The translations under genes were made by a program, and so were the position numbers. Positions 40,988-51,825 of a stretch of DNA of 64,000 bases are shown here, piece by piece. The DNA comes from Struthio camelus (taxonomy: Eukaryota > Chordata > Aves > Struthioniformes > Struthionidae), in the NCBI RefSeq assembly GCF_040807025.1, contig NC_090954.1:19968501-20032500 (forward strand), read 5' to 3'. The notes beneath the pieces were generated by a model. It made no database searches. It was not told the DNA's origin and saw only the letters and a program-made list of their open reading frames with translations. Numbering within the stretch: position 1 is the first letter of the stretch; each line of letters starts with the position of its first letter.

Positions 40988-42429
40988 GTAAGTTTGTAAT
41001 GCAGAAGTGAGCTGAAAGAACAAAAGAGAAGCAGAACCTTTAACTAGAAAAAAAAATGTAGGAAATAATCTAGGTGGCTTTAAGCTACAATTCCTTTTAA
41101 CTTCCTTTTAAAAGATAATATTCTATCAAAAAATTCATCCTTAGACTTAACAGTTAGAACCTGAACATTTAATAATTGTATTTTCTTGGTCAGAAATGTA
41201 TTTCCTAGCTTAATCATAAAGTCTAGGTTTGCCGGGCCACATTTGCTGCTTTTTCTCTTGGGAAAAACTGCATCATTACAGCAGGTGAGGCCGAGAGCTC
41301 CCCTTTTTCAACCTTAAATCTCTCAGACAAAGCACTTCCTTCAGCCTCCAGTGGTGCTGCTGTTCTGACAGAGCCTTTTCTTGCTGGTGTTGGGCTTAGG
41401 CAACTGCTTTTGAGATGACAGCATGGGAAAGGATCCAGGAGGACCAATTACACATTGAAGATTAACACAGCAAGGATTTTTTTAAATATGAATCATAAAT
41501 TCACCTAATCTTGCCCTTACTAGAAAAACAGTGGAAGTCGCCACAAAAGAAATGGAGAGTCTAGCTGCAGTTAATAGTCCCGCTAGCTGCTTGTTATTAG
41601 GTAGCTACTTTTTTCTACTGCACTTGCATTATTCAAACAAAACAAAATCTTCAAAGTTTAGACATGATCTTAGTCCAGACTGTAAAAGTTCCCGGCAAGC
41701 TTGAAACAAACTGGAAGAGGTCTTAGAGAGAAATGATGGCTAAAACCATTTGGTGATTTTATTTCTCTGACTTCTTGGGAGGAATTGCAGCTTGTCAAAA
41801 TCCTAAAAGCCAGAAATCTCAGATGGGTCATAATCTTTCGTTGTTACTGCGAAAACTGTTGAGCTTGTTTGTTTCTTAAATAGTTTTGTGTTAAATATAG
41901 TCTTCACAATTTTGTTTCATTTTCCTATAAACTTCCACTATTAAGTGTGTAAATTCCCTATGGTCTCACTGTGGGTGATAGCCAGAGAAAGGAGGGTATG
42001 GATTTGGAAATGAACCCAGAAGAGTACAGACTTCACATCCATGACACTAAGTCTGACTTTGTGCGACTTCCTGTATGTTATGGAAAGGCAGACCTGGGGA
42101 AAAGGCAGAGAGCCACAAGAAAAGACAGTGCCTGTTAAGACAAAGGAACGCATAGCTGATAGTGGCAGGCTGTAGGACACAGTCTGACCTTACAGCTGTA
42201 AATACCGAGGGGGTTCATTTGACTGAGCAGTCCGTCAGGATTTAAAAAAAAGAAAAGAAAAATGAACAAATGAAAAACTGAGTAAAACTCACTCTTCTTA
42301 GCTAGGTGGTTTCTTAGTTCCAGATCTGTTGATATTTACTGAAGGCAAGAAGTCCTTAAGGTAACGTTCTTTTCTGAGGAAAACTTACCTTGATAGGCAA
42401 TTTCTGTGAGCTGCCTCGTTCTGAGAACT

Positions 42430-42545
42430 GCAGATTTTAAGGCCGGAAAGGGGATCATTAAATGATCTAGTCTAAGCTCAGGGAAGGTGAACAGACAAGA
42501 GGCTGAACTCCCCTGTCACCTCCAGGCTGGCATCGAGGGACATTA
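42430..42545. mobile_element. Degraded CR1-like LINE fragment (putative)
   Basis: The order of words TTTTAAGGCCGGAAAGG, ATGATCTAGTCTAAGCTC and a following ACAGAC resembles the 3' region of sauropsid CR1 retrotransposons in reverse orientation. The copy is short and diverged; no reverse transcriptase remains. The family call rests on remembered pattern only. Confidence 0.45.
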
Positions 42546-43449
42546 GCCAGACGGCGTGGGGAAATCCTGCTCTCTACTGCCTGAGCCCTTCCTGTTCAGG
42601 GAATGGCCAGAGTCTTCAGTGACTTGGGCTGCCTGCAGATACTGCATTTAGCAGCCGCTAGATTCAAATATACGCAGATTTGAAGTGCGTTTTCCTCTCT
42701 AAGTTCTGTAGGGTATTCTAAAACAGGCAGCGGTGAGGAAGCTCTCGAGAGCTTTTGTGGAAGTGCAGGTGGGGCGGGACGGGGCGCAGGTGGAAAGGGG
42801 ATATAGCTAGTTCAGTAGAACGAGCAGCTCTTCTGTCTCAGCAGCATCCGCCTGTCGAACTTAGGAAGACTTTTAAGCCACCGCTTCCCCAACGAGCAGC
42901 ATGACTTAATACGATGGTTTTTCTCTTTTCAGTTCTTGATTTGTAATCACTCTCAGATTTATTCTGTGGAGCAGGAGGCTTCTTTTAACTGTGATTGTTT
43001 AAATTTGAGCAGAAATCAATTTCCATTAGTAAGGAAATAAACACAAAAGTAGAAAATTATGAATAGAATAGAGAATGAACTCATAATTGCATCCTGTATT
43101 TCCACACGCAAGCCCCAGTTTACCACATTGCTGCTACGCATATCCATAAAGTATTCTACAGTGAGGCCAGTCAGGAAGGATTATTAGCGCTGGTCCTGCA
43201 AAGAGACTGAGATGCCTCAGTTTTGTAAGCGCTCGGGCACACCGAGCCCTTTGCAGGCGGGAACCCAAAGGAGCTGCCCCAAAGAAGCGGAGAAACTTCA
43301 TTACCGTCACTCTAGGGAGCCTGCGGCGTCGGACAGAGTTGAAGCAAAGAGCATTAAGGTTGCAAACAAAAGAGCCACTTAGAAGACCCTCAGTGGGGAG
43401 GGGGTGGGGGAGGACAAGAGATGTTTCTAACTTTTTAAAATGATTTTTA

Positions 43450-43535
43450 AATATATATATTTACACATATATATATATATTTACATACGTACGTACATAC
43501 ATACATACATATACATATACATATCTATATAATAT
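43450..43535. repeat. Compound dinucleotide/tetranucleotide microsatellite
   Basis: Consecutive (AT)n, (ACGT)n, (ACAT)n and ATACAT hexamer tracts over about 85 bp. The alternating purine-pyrimidine tract is prone to cruciform extrusion and length polymorphism. Confidence 0.85.
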
Positions 43536-44169
43536 AAGGTGTGATAAGTAGCAATTAAACAGTTCATTTCAAGCAGGGATAGACCAAAGGAGTAGATCAT
43601 AAAGGCTAAGTCAGAGCTGTCACCGAGGTTCAGGTGTGATACCCCTGGATGGCCTTCCCCTCCTACACCTGCCAGTAGAGAGCTGTTGGGGAAAATTGTG
43701 GTGAATTCATTCTGTGCCAGATGGATAACGGTAGCATGTTTCACTGAGAGACAGGTTGTACTCTGACACCGCTCGTGAGAAAGGAAGGTAGGTCTGAGAT
43801 AGCCGGGACTTGATGACCATCTGGACACGTCGCAGAGAGCTGCTGAGCAGAGTTTGGGGAGCATGAGGACGTGTTCTGAGCTGTGGGAGACAGAAAGGTT
43901 TCCCATTGCATTCATTTCCCCGCTGACTTTTGAAACGTTTCACGTTGTTGGTAGGCCGAGTTTATAATGCTGTCCGTATATGTTTATTTGTCCATTGTTA
44001 TTTTATAGGACTGATTTTTGAGGGCACTTAGGGATTTTATTTGTAAGTTTTCCTCTGTATTTCTTTCAATTTAATTTATGTGGGAGTTACTCTTTCTGCC
44101 AATTATTTAAATAAATGTCTCCAGTAACAGGTTTCGTTTAACCAGGCGTTTGGGATTTCTTTTTCCCAG

Positions 44170-44266
44170 GTTCACTCAGAACATGTCAGTCTTTCGAAGA
44201 GACATGGCTGAAGCTCTGCGCAGTGAAGGGGCCTCAGATCCCAGCAATTTAGATATGATGAGTTGA
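44170..44266 (+). CDS. RANBP17: RANBP17 terminal coding exon with stop (visible exon 7)
   Basis: After the acceptor TTCCCAG, the first G completes Arg (AG|G) and the exon reads FTQNMSVFRRDMAEALRSEG then ASDPSNLDMMS and TGA at 44264-44266. The C-terminal DMMS is the family terminus shared with exportin-7, and FTQNxSxFRRD matches RANBP17. The reading frame, phase and stop position all agree with the expected end of the protein. Confidence 0.97.
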
Positions 44267-44902
44267 CAATGACTTTGGAAACCAGAGCACTGACTAATAA
44301 ACCAACTTTGAAAGTTTTGGAACCCCACTATATTGTTAGATAGATTTTGGCCCTTGTGAAAACTATTTTTTTAAGATGATTTCTGCCTTTTTATAACTCT
44401 GGCCTAAATGTAAGGATTTGTAATAGTGAAAACAATGTAAAATCAGCCTTAGCTTGAAGAACAATTTCGGCCTTTCTTATCAAAAGTTATTATCCTGTTC
44501 TTTTATCTTTATGAAATGGTGTAGAAACAGTACTTAACCAAAGAACAAAATAAATATGCATTGCTTCTAAACTTGTATTAGTTAATGATTCTCAGTTCTA
44601 TACATACTAGTAAGTGATATTTCTGATCACTGAAAAAAATCCACGCTCACTTTCCCTGAGGTCATATTTGTTTGAAAATGAGATGGAAAACGGTACACAT
44701 TTTATATGACATCTTTTTGAAATAATAAAATAATTATTTTTCTACAAAACGTTATACATTTCTGTTCAGCACAGGAGGATTATGACAAGGTGGGCAACGA
44801 AGCAGAAGACTTGAAATAAGCTTTTCAGCCTATACGTACGACATGCAAGTCAAGAATGTTGCATATAGTGAAATAAGGGATAATGTAACAACCCTTAATA
44901 AA
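44267..44902 (+). other. RANBP17: RANBP17 3' UTR with candidate poly(A) signals
   Basis: This AT-rich sequence follows the stop codon. AATAAA hexamers occur at 44549-44554, 44724-44729 and 44897-44902. The first lies about 285 nt after the stop and is followed by a T/G-rich stretch, so it is a good primary site; the others would give longer tails. Which is used cannot be told from sequence. Confidence 0.6.
44549..44554 (+). terminator. Candidate RANBP17 polyadenylation signal AATAAA
   Basis: Canonical hexamer 283 nt past the TGA, with T/G-rich sequence beginning about 20 nt downstream. Confidence 0.55.
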
Positions 44903-46040
44903 ATACTGATAGTACTTTTAACTTGACAAGTACACGTTTTCTAGGTCCTTGGAAACTGAAAAGGCACAGAAGAAAATACAGTTGTTAAATGTTAAAACAT
45001 TGCTGAAGAAGAATTAAATCCACCCACCGCTACAAAAAAGAAAGCAGAGTTACAGAGACTTACATCCCATATTTGGAAAGGTGTGTGGCACAATGAAGAT
45101 GAAAGCCTGCATCTAAACCGGAAAATTTAGCAGATTCATCTTCACCTATCGGGAATCGTAAAGAGTTCAGCCTGTGCCAAAACAAAAATCCCTCGTACGC
45201 GCCAAGGCTCGTGCTTGTGCTAGCCCCTGATTTTGTGTGCAACAATTAATTTCATTCTGCGGTGGGTACGAATTATTGTGTGGGCTGCTGAAATACGGAA
45301 ACGAATTGAAGCAAGATTTAACAAAAATTGGAACTATTTAAGCAAGAAGCCAATTAGCTTATCATGTCCAAAAGCTATTATGTGCAATTAGAAACTGCTG
45401 CTGTTGGTTTGAGTTGTGGGATTACTCCCCCCCCCCCCCAAAAAAAAGTCAATAATCTACTTGATGTGTTTTTTATGCCTTTCTTATATTTGCATATTGG
45501 TAATATTTCAGCACTTTTTAGATAAGAATGTGAACTTTTTATTGTGGTCAACAAGGAGCAAAAGTTCACATTGATATTTCTCATAGATTTTTTTTTTCTT
45601 TTCTTTTTTCTATGCAACTATTATTTTTCCACCTCTTCTTAAATTTCAGGACCTAAATCTGAAAGGACATTGTTTTGTTAAGTAATTTTCTGTTTTCATT
45701 TAAGCTTAGCTGAAGAAATTACTCACCCTACAGCCGAAGGGTCTAATTTCCAAGAGTGCTGAGTACCGAAGAAAAGGATCCAATTGAGGTTTCTAAAGAG
45801 TTGCAGATTTTTGGTATTTCTGAATGCGAATTGGGAGCCCAGTGCTATGTGTAGAGGTTTGAAAACGTCACGGAAAGTCCGATCGTTACCAGCATACCAA
45901 AACCATAAGGATTAGTACAGCCGTTCGTGGTCCATGTCAGTCTTTGACAAAATGCGAATTTTGGCTAAGTCAAATTTGAAAAGTTGCAAAACGGTGAGCG
46001 AATTCACTCGGTGTGTTTGGGGGGGGGGGGGGTGCGCACA
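44903..46040. other. RANBP17-TLX3 intergenic, AT-rich part
   Basis: No gene was recognised. It contains a 13-C run followed by 8 A (45427-45447) and a 14-G run (46019-46032). Otherwise it is unique AT-rich sequence. Confidence 0.6.
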
Positions 46041-46049
46041 CATGAATAT

Positions 46050-46560
46050 GTGGCACATACGTGTGTGTGTGTCTCTGAGCTGGAGGCTGGGGAGAGGTTT
46101 CCTCCAGTTCGCCCTTGGCCGCCTGGCTGCAGAGCTGCGTCGCTGAGCGGTGCCTGCTCCTTTTTCGGCGCTTTTGCTCTATAAACCCTTCCGTCGCCTT
46201 CCAGCTGTGTACGTTTGCGTCGGAAGGTTCAGATGAAAGCTAACGGGTTCTGGGACTCTGCTTTTCTTTGTCGTACGGCGCAGATAAGCAGCGGCGGCAC
46301 GCGGTCGCCTGGCGCTCGCGAACCGCTCGGCGTACCCGCTCAGTTAGCTGCGCTGCTGAAGCGCGTTGCAGAGGAGAGCCCCGCGCGCCCTCCTGGCTCG
46401 GCACGCAGGCTTCAGGGCTCGCTTCAGCACGAGGCTGCCGGCTCCCTGGAGCGCTGCGGCGCCGTTGCGGGCTTCCCTGCTAACGCAGCCCGTGCTATGC
46501 CTCACGGTGGGAGTGGGAAGAACCTCTCGCCGGCCGGGCGAGCTGGCTAGCCCTGCCTGA
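46050..46560. promoter_or_regulatory. CpG island in RANBP17-TLX3 intergenic region
   Basis: CpG-dense sequence of about 500 bp follows a G14 run and a short (GT)n. Overlapping ORFs on the + strand (up to 111 codons) are Arg/Ala-rich and unlike known proteins. It may be a promoter of a non-coding transcript or part of the Polycomb-type CpG domain around TLX3. Confidence 0.45.
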
Positions 46561-47560
46561 GCAGCGTTTCGCCTTGGTTAACGATTGACGACAGGAACGC
46601 AGTCGGAGGAGATGGTCGTAGAGACGCGCTTGCTTTGAGGTTTGGCTCTGCATAGCAGGGCAAACGGAGGTTTTATGACTCCGCTGACTTTGTCAGGAGC
46701 CTTAGCTGACGGCTTTTAGAAGGGCACTGTCAAAGTGGGCACAGCCCAGAACTTCCTTGGATGTGGACACAGTGCATGCAATGCCTTGCCTGTTTTTTCA
46801 CCCCCTAACTGCCTTGAGGAGGGTTTGAATTGTTCCCCTTAAAAAATGAAGGGTGGAAGCAAGGGAATGGGAAAACAGGAGAAAGGAGACTGTGCAGCCC
46901 TCCTGCGACTCCCCCCCAGGGCCCCCCCGAGAGTCTGTCCGCTTACGCAAACCAAGCGGCACTGTAAAATACGCCACGTTTTCCCCCAAACGTATCGTGT
47001 ATAGTCACGGTGAAAAGAGCCGGCAACTGAATCGCAGGTAAGTGTTTTGCCTTTCTGAAAGATGGGGGGGGAATAAGCTATTCCCTAAAGCAGCCCTTTC
47101 GCGCGGCGCCTTCTGGCCGCTGAAGGGGGGGGAGAAGGCGCTCTCCCGGGCTCGCGCGAGGCGCCGCCGAAGGAACGCCGCCGCCCGTGCGGGCGCCCTT
47201 CGTAACATAGTTCCTTAGACTTGTTAATGTTTTATTGTAGTGGGAGCTTACGATGACAGCAAACCTCTCAAACTATAGAGGGATAACGCGCTTCCTTGCC
47301 CTATTAAAAAATAATGCTAGTGTAGGTTTTATGTACCTTGGTTTAGATTGCTGTTGAGAGCGCCGCTTTGACAACGGTCTTCTTGAGGTTTACAGAAAGC
47401 GTAATAAAATATGTAAGTTACATTTCTACAAACAAAAGCCATAACATCAGTTATTTATAAGTGTGAGATCCAAACGGTATCACGATAAATAAACCTTAAT
47501 GGATACCTGCGGCATCCATCCTAATGCAATTTGCCCAACAAAAGTCATGTTTAGTAGAAA
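46561..47560. other. Mixed intergenic stretch between CpG islands
   Basis: About 1 kb of intermediate GC with a short CpG-dense stretch near 47095-47200 and AT-rich sequence from 47210 to 47560. No coding, RNA or repeat feature was identified. Confidence 0.5.
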
Positions 47561-50440
47561 AAGCTGGCAGGAGCGGAGCGTGGGTGTAAAGGAGAAGACG
47601 ACGGAGACGGGAGCCGCTTCGAAACCCCGGCTGCTGCTCCAGGTGGCGGCGCTGGCAGAGACGGCCGGTAGCGCCCGGCGCTCGCCCTCCGAACGCGACG
47701 GGCTCTGTGCTGGGGCACCAGGTGCCTCTGCGCCGTTCCCCATTTGTCCGGAAAGGACAACTTGTCCGGACTGTGACGTTCCCCCTTGGCGTCCCGAAAC
47801 CCTGATTTTATTAGCGACGGTCGAAAGCCCCTGAGTCCCACCTGGCCCTCAACCTCGCTGTCCCCCTTCCTTGCAGCGGGGCTGCTGGGCCAGCGCTCCC
47901 TCTGCCCCCTCCGGCTCGCCCCTTGGCCGGCGGCTGCGTAGCTCCCCGCCGGGAGCGGTCTCGGGTTCTCTAGCGCAGGCGTCGAGGTTACCGACCTGAT
48001 AAAGCCGTGCTTCGGAACGGGAATTGAAACCGCGGCGGGAGGCTGCGAGGCTCCGGGAGCCCTTTCCCTCCCCTCCGCCGGCGAGCCGAGGGCAGCGCCG
48101 GGCGCCCGCTCCGGCCGCGGGGCAGCGGGCGCCCGCAGGGCCGCGCCGCCGGCCCAACGGGGGGCGGCTGCGGAGCCTCGGCCGGGTCCTGCCGGCGGCC
48201 TTCACCCCAACCCGCTCGCGCCACCCGGCGCCCTCCCTGCGCGGCGGCGGGGAGCCGAGCAGCCGGCGCGGCCGCTCGGGGTGCCTCCTCCGGCCCCGCG
48301 GGGCAGGAGGGCCCCAGGCCACGTCCTCTGCTGCGCCTGGTGGGGCGGCGGCGGCGCGCTGAGAAGCCCGGCTTGCGTCCCTGCGGTAGCTTGGCGAAGT
48401 ATGGCGCTCGCGCCGGAGGAGGCCTTGCTGCTGGCGCGGCCCCCAAGCCAGGAGCCGCAGCAGGACCGGCTCAGGCGCACGCGGGCGCCCACCCGTGCGG
48501 CCTGCGGCAGCGCCGCGGGGAGCAGGATGGCGCCCCGGAGGCCGCGGCGCCACCGAGGCAGCCGGTGCCAGAGCAAGGCGCGTCCGTCCCCGCTGCAGCA
48601 ACGCGGGGGCGATCGACGGGTGCCGCCACCCTCCGGCGGCCGCGGGACGGGTCGTTGGGAGGGGCAGGTCACCAAACGCCGGGCTCGGCGTCGCGCGCCT
48701 GCCCGGCCAACCACCCGCGGGCAACCACCCGCTTGGATCCAGGCCCACCGGGGTCCGCCCGGCCTCGGTCGCCCCCGGCCTCCTGCGGGGCGCTGGCCCT
48801 CTGGCGAGCTCGGAGAGCCGGCGGGCGCGCTCCCGCGGCCCTGCGGGGTCAGGCCCGGCCGCCGCTCTCTGAACCGGGGCGAGCCGGACTCCTGGGCCCC
48901 CTCAGCCGGGCGCCCGCGGGTTGGCAGCGCAGGAGCTGGGAACCGCGGCTCCCGAAAGGCCCCGGCGGCTCGGGGCGGGCAGCGCGGCGGCGGCCGCTCC
49001 TCTAAAAGACGGAAACGTTTGGGATTGGGTCCGGGCGCGTTTCCCACCCGGTTTTATTCTCTCCTCACGCGTTTGGCGTTTTCAAGCTGCGCGGGTGCCC
49101 CGAGGGACGGACACCGGCCGGTCGGCGCCCGGGCGTCCCCACGGGCTGAAGGTGTCACCTCTCTTGGCACCGGCATCCCCAGCGCTGCTGCCGGCGGCGG
49201 CTCCTCTTTGGGGCGCTGTCGCGCGGAGCCGGCCCGGACGGCCGCCCGGGGAGGGAGCCGAAGCCGGAGGCGCCCGCGGGACGGGGCGTTTCCTGCAGCA
49301 GGCGCCCGGAGGGGCCGGGGCAGCGGGCGCGCGATGCGGGCGCAGGGGCGCGCGGGCCAACCTCAGCGGGCGGCCGAGCGCCCCCCCCGCTTCACGGCGG
49401 CACCCCGGCGCCCCTCGCCGCCTCGGGTGCCACGGGGAGGCCTGTGCGCGGGGCTGGGTGCCCCAGGCCGCCCCCGTTCCCCTGGGCACCCGGGGCCGCG
49501 CTAGGCTGGCCGGCCGGCGAGGACGCTGCGTGCCAGCAGCCGGGGAGGGCCCTGCCTTGTGCCGGGGCGAGCAGCTCTGCGGGTGCTCCTGCCGTGCCAG
49601 GCCAGGTGATGCACCGGTGGGCTGTGCCGGGCTGTGCCTTGCAACCCAACGCAAAGCCAGGCCGTGCCCTGCCATGGCATGCACCGGCGTGCCAGGCTGT
49701 GCCACGGCAGGCTGTGCCATGCAATGCAATACAAAGCCACGGCGTGCTGTGCCATGCCGTCCCAGGTCACGCAAGGTGATGCAACGGTGTGCCGGGCTGT
49801 GCCCTGCAATGCAAAGCCAGGCCAGGCCAGGCCAGGCTGTGCCATGCAAGGCGGTGCAATGACGTGTCGTGCAGTGCCAAGCCAGGCTGCACCGAGCAAT
49901 GCAATGCCAGGCCATGCAAAACCAGGCCGTGCCCTGCCGTGCCCGGCACCTGGCCCACAGCGGGCCAGGGGGAGGGTTGGGACCCACCTGGAGCACAGCA
50001 GGGTGCAGGGCTGCTTCCACCCAGCTGCACCCCACAAACGGCGGCTGCCCCAGCACGAGGCCCCCGGCACCTGCCCGGAGTCACCCGAGCCGGGGGGGGG
50101 GACCCCCAGCTGCCTCCCCCTGCCCCAGCCGGGCTGCGTCCCGGCCCACCGGGGCGGCCGCGGTTTGGGCGGGAGACGTTGCCCCTCCGCGCGGCGCTCC
50201 CGCCCCGGCCCCCTCGGCCCGACGGGGGACGCGGCTCCGTGCCCAGCCGGGGCCGGGGCGAGCGCGGCCGGAGCGGTGCCCCCCGAGGGGGCGGCCCGCG
50301 GCAGCGCCGTGACATTTCAGCAGGGCGCAGGAGAAGCGGCGCCCGCGCTGCGCTGCGCGGGGCTGCGCGCTCCTCACGAGCCGCGGCGCAGGGCCGGGGG
50401 CGGCGGCGGGGGGACGAAACGAAACGACTGCGGGAGAACA
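47560..50440. promoter_or_regulatory. Very large CpG island upstream of TLX3
   Basis: About 2.9 kb of extremely GC-rich, CpG-dense sequence lies 2.4-5.3 kb upstream of the TLX3 start. It carries open frames up to 407 codons in several frames on both strands, with low-complexity Arg/Pro/Gly/Ala composition and mutually overlapping. That pattern is what stop-poor GC-rich DNA produces, so I do not call a protein. Large CpG domains around developmental homeobox genes are typically Polycomb targets and may emit non-coding RNA. The 3' fifth is the pentanucleotide array at 49591-49950. The island ends abruptly at 50,440. Confidence 0.6.
49591..49950. repeat. Degenerate pentanucleotide array, 72 units in unbroken 5-bp register
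   Basis: Reading from 49591 in steps of five gives units such as GCCAG, GCTGT, GCCAT, GCAAT, GCAAA, GCCGT with no register slip across 360 bp. By my count 67 of 72 units start with G, and most start GC. Substitutions are many, yet insertions and deletions appear only as whole units: related sub-blocks recur at offsets of about 160-170 bp (for example GTGAT at 49606 and 49776; GCAAA-GCCAG at 49651 and 49811). Because five is not a multiple of three and stop codons are rare, multiple reading frames stay open, producing spurious Met/Pro/Ala/Cys-rich ORFs. It is a minisatellite-like expansion of unknown family. Confidence 0.85.
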
Positions 50441-51030
50441 GCATTTAAGGATACCATACGTCCTAGGTTATTAATTATAAAATATAATTAAAGTAAAACT
50501 GCAGAACGTCAACATATTAAATTTAAAAGCTAATATTAAAATAGTGTTAATATTTAATAAGGTAGCCGAGCGTTACAAAACTGTATGCTGATACTCTATA
50601 TTTAACTGTGTAAAACCAGGAGAGTTTTCCCAAAGAAAAATGTATTGTTTAGCTGATTATCAAAGACTCTGTGATATATTATCCATTTCACAAAAATAAT
50701 ATAGATATCTTTTTAAATATAGTAATAAAAACATACTAGCGCCTTTTAAATATACTATTACTTACCACCCCTTTTCATATTGTACTATCACAGACACTTT
50801 GGAATTGGTTTAAAAGCACATCATTCATTATTCAAAGCTCATCTTTGCATATTATTCCAGCTCAAGTCTGCCAGGCTCCCTGTGAAATCGTTCACAAAAT
50901 TGATAACAGCAGACACACATGCAATAAAAAGATAGCCTTGGGCATCCAGAGTTCCCATTATGCAGATCAAGCCGCAATTTTCTCTAACAAAGCCTGCCCT
51001 GATTCAGGACTGGGTGTCACTTTATTTATT
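50441..51030. promoter_or_regulatory. AT-rich CNE-like block between two CpG islands, upstream of TLX3
   Basis: Composition switches within about 20 bp from near-total GC to strongly AT-rich. The block has many TTAAT/ATTA cores and homeodomain-like TAAT words, and a POU-like TTTGCAT near 50845, and no simple repeat or mobile element. Position about 1.8-2.4 kb upstream of TLX3 suggests a proximal enhancer. Conservation was not measured. Confidence 0.4.
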
Positions 51031-51035
51031 TATTT

Positions 51036-51109
51036 ACCCTTTTTTTCCCCTCCTTCTTCCCCTCCCCTTCTCTCGCTTTTTTTTTTTTCCTTTTCTCCCC
51101 CCTCCTCCT
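51036..51109. repeat. Polypyrimidine tract with possible triplex (H-DNA) potential
   Basis: About 74 nt of almost pure C/T on the + strand, with a single G near 51075, immediately follows an ATTT-type run. Long homopyrimidine tracts can form intramolecular triplexes. It marks the upstream edge of the next CpG island. Confidence 0.6.
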
Positions 51110-51825
51110 GTTTTGCTGCCTGCCCCCAGCCCCCGCCCCGTCCCGGCTCAGGCCGGCGGCCCCGGCTGCGCCCCGCCGCCCCCGCCCCAGGCGCTGAGCG
51201 CCGCTCCGCGGGGCTCCCGACGGCGCGGGCCCCGCGCTGCGCCGCAGCCGCGGAAACCACGCGGAAACCTCCCCCCCGCCCCGGGCAACCGGTATCTAAT
51301 AGTCATCGTTGTGTCGTCGTTAAAGCATCGCGGCGGCCGGGCTGCCTGGTCGGGCCGGGGGGGGGGGGGGGGGCTTTTCCGCCCTTAATGTGATTAGCGG
51401 CGACGGGAAGCCCCCCGGCTCCGCGCCGGCCTCCTGCGGCGCCCGGCTGGGGAGGTGCGCCCCGTAACTGAGAAGTACTTTCGGTGTCAAACAACTGCTC
51501 AGCAATCTGCGCGTGTCAGGCGCCGTGAGGGATCCTCCCCCCCCCCCCCCCCCCCCGCTAATGGGGCCATTAAAATATTCAACGCTGCGGCGCAAACTTC
51601 AGCGGCGGCCGTCGGGGGGGTCGGGGCCGCCCGTGCGCGGCTGGGACGTCGCGGCCGGCGCTGCCCCGGCGGCGGCGGGGCCGGACGGGCGGCCGAGCGG
51701 CGCGGACGGGCGCGGACGGGCGCGGAGGAAGCGGAGCCGCTTTTCCGCGCTGGCTCCCGAGCGAGCGGCGCGGCCCCGCTCTTAATTTCGTTTCCCCTCG
51801 GCCGCCGGATTTCTTCCGCCATCAG
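51110..51825. promoter_or_regulatory. CpG island with long G and C homopolymers, about 1 kb upstream of TLX3
   Basis: GC-rich, CpG-dense sequence includes a run of 17 G at 51357-51373 and a run of 20 C at 51537-51556. ORFs in it are low complexity and I do not call a gene. It probably belongs to the wider TLX3 CpG domain. Confidence 0.55.
51357..51556. repeat. G17 and C20 homopolymers facing each other 163 bp apart
   Basis: On one strand, G17 (51357-51373) and C20 (51537-51556) are complementary and could pair across a 163-nt loop, or each could form a quadruplex/i-motif. Exact lengths in such runs are often sequencing-error prone. Confidence 0.6.

Larger units (their letters stand above)
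40988..44169 (+). other. RANBP17: RANBP17 last intron, 3.2 kb
   Basis: This intron runs from GTAAGT to TTCCCAG. It contains an old CR1-like fragment (42430-42545), a G-rich run (43394-43413) and a compound AT/ACAT microsatellite (43450-43535). A 144-codon minus-strand ORF (43481-43915) partly translates the microsatellite and is not credible. Confidence 0.85.
1..44902 (+). other. RANBP17: RANBP17 gene, 3' portion (seven coding exons, introns, 3' UTR)
   Basis: Seven exons spread over 42 kb encode a continuous C-terminal stretch of an exportin-7-like karyopherin. The seven exons total 928 coding bases, equal to 1 + 309 codons, and the phases at all six internal junctions match (1,0,1,0,0,2), which makes chance assembly very unlikely. 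Peptides such as [36 protein letters not shown] and the terminal LDMMS fit RANBP17 better than its paralogue XPO7. The family consists of HEAT-repeat transport receptors that bind RanGTP and shuttle cargo through nuclear pores. The window holds roughly residues 780-1088 of a protein of about 1088 residues; the N-terminal Ran-binding part lies upstream. The downstream neighbour TLX3 gives the RANBP17-TLX3 order known in amniotes. All introns are GT-AG. Confidence 0.95.

Noticed and set aside
43481..43915. 144-codon minus-strand ORF
   Set aside because: Its C-terminal part translates the compound microsatellite (repeated Met-Tyr); rest has no recognised domain.
48281..49504. 407-codon + strand ORF in the large CpG island
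   Set aside because: Low-complexity Arg/Pro/Gly/Ala composition, overlapping long ORFs in other frames and on the minus strand, and no recognisable domain. Stop-poor GC-rich DNA explains it.
48921..50491. Long ORFs on both strands across the pentamer array
   Set aside because: A 5-bp repeat lacking stop codons keeps several frames open; the Met/Pro/Ala/Cys-rich peptides are artefacts of the repeat.
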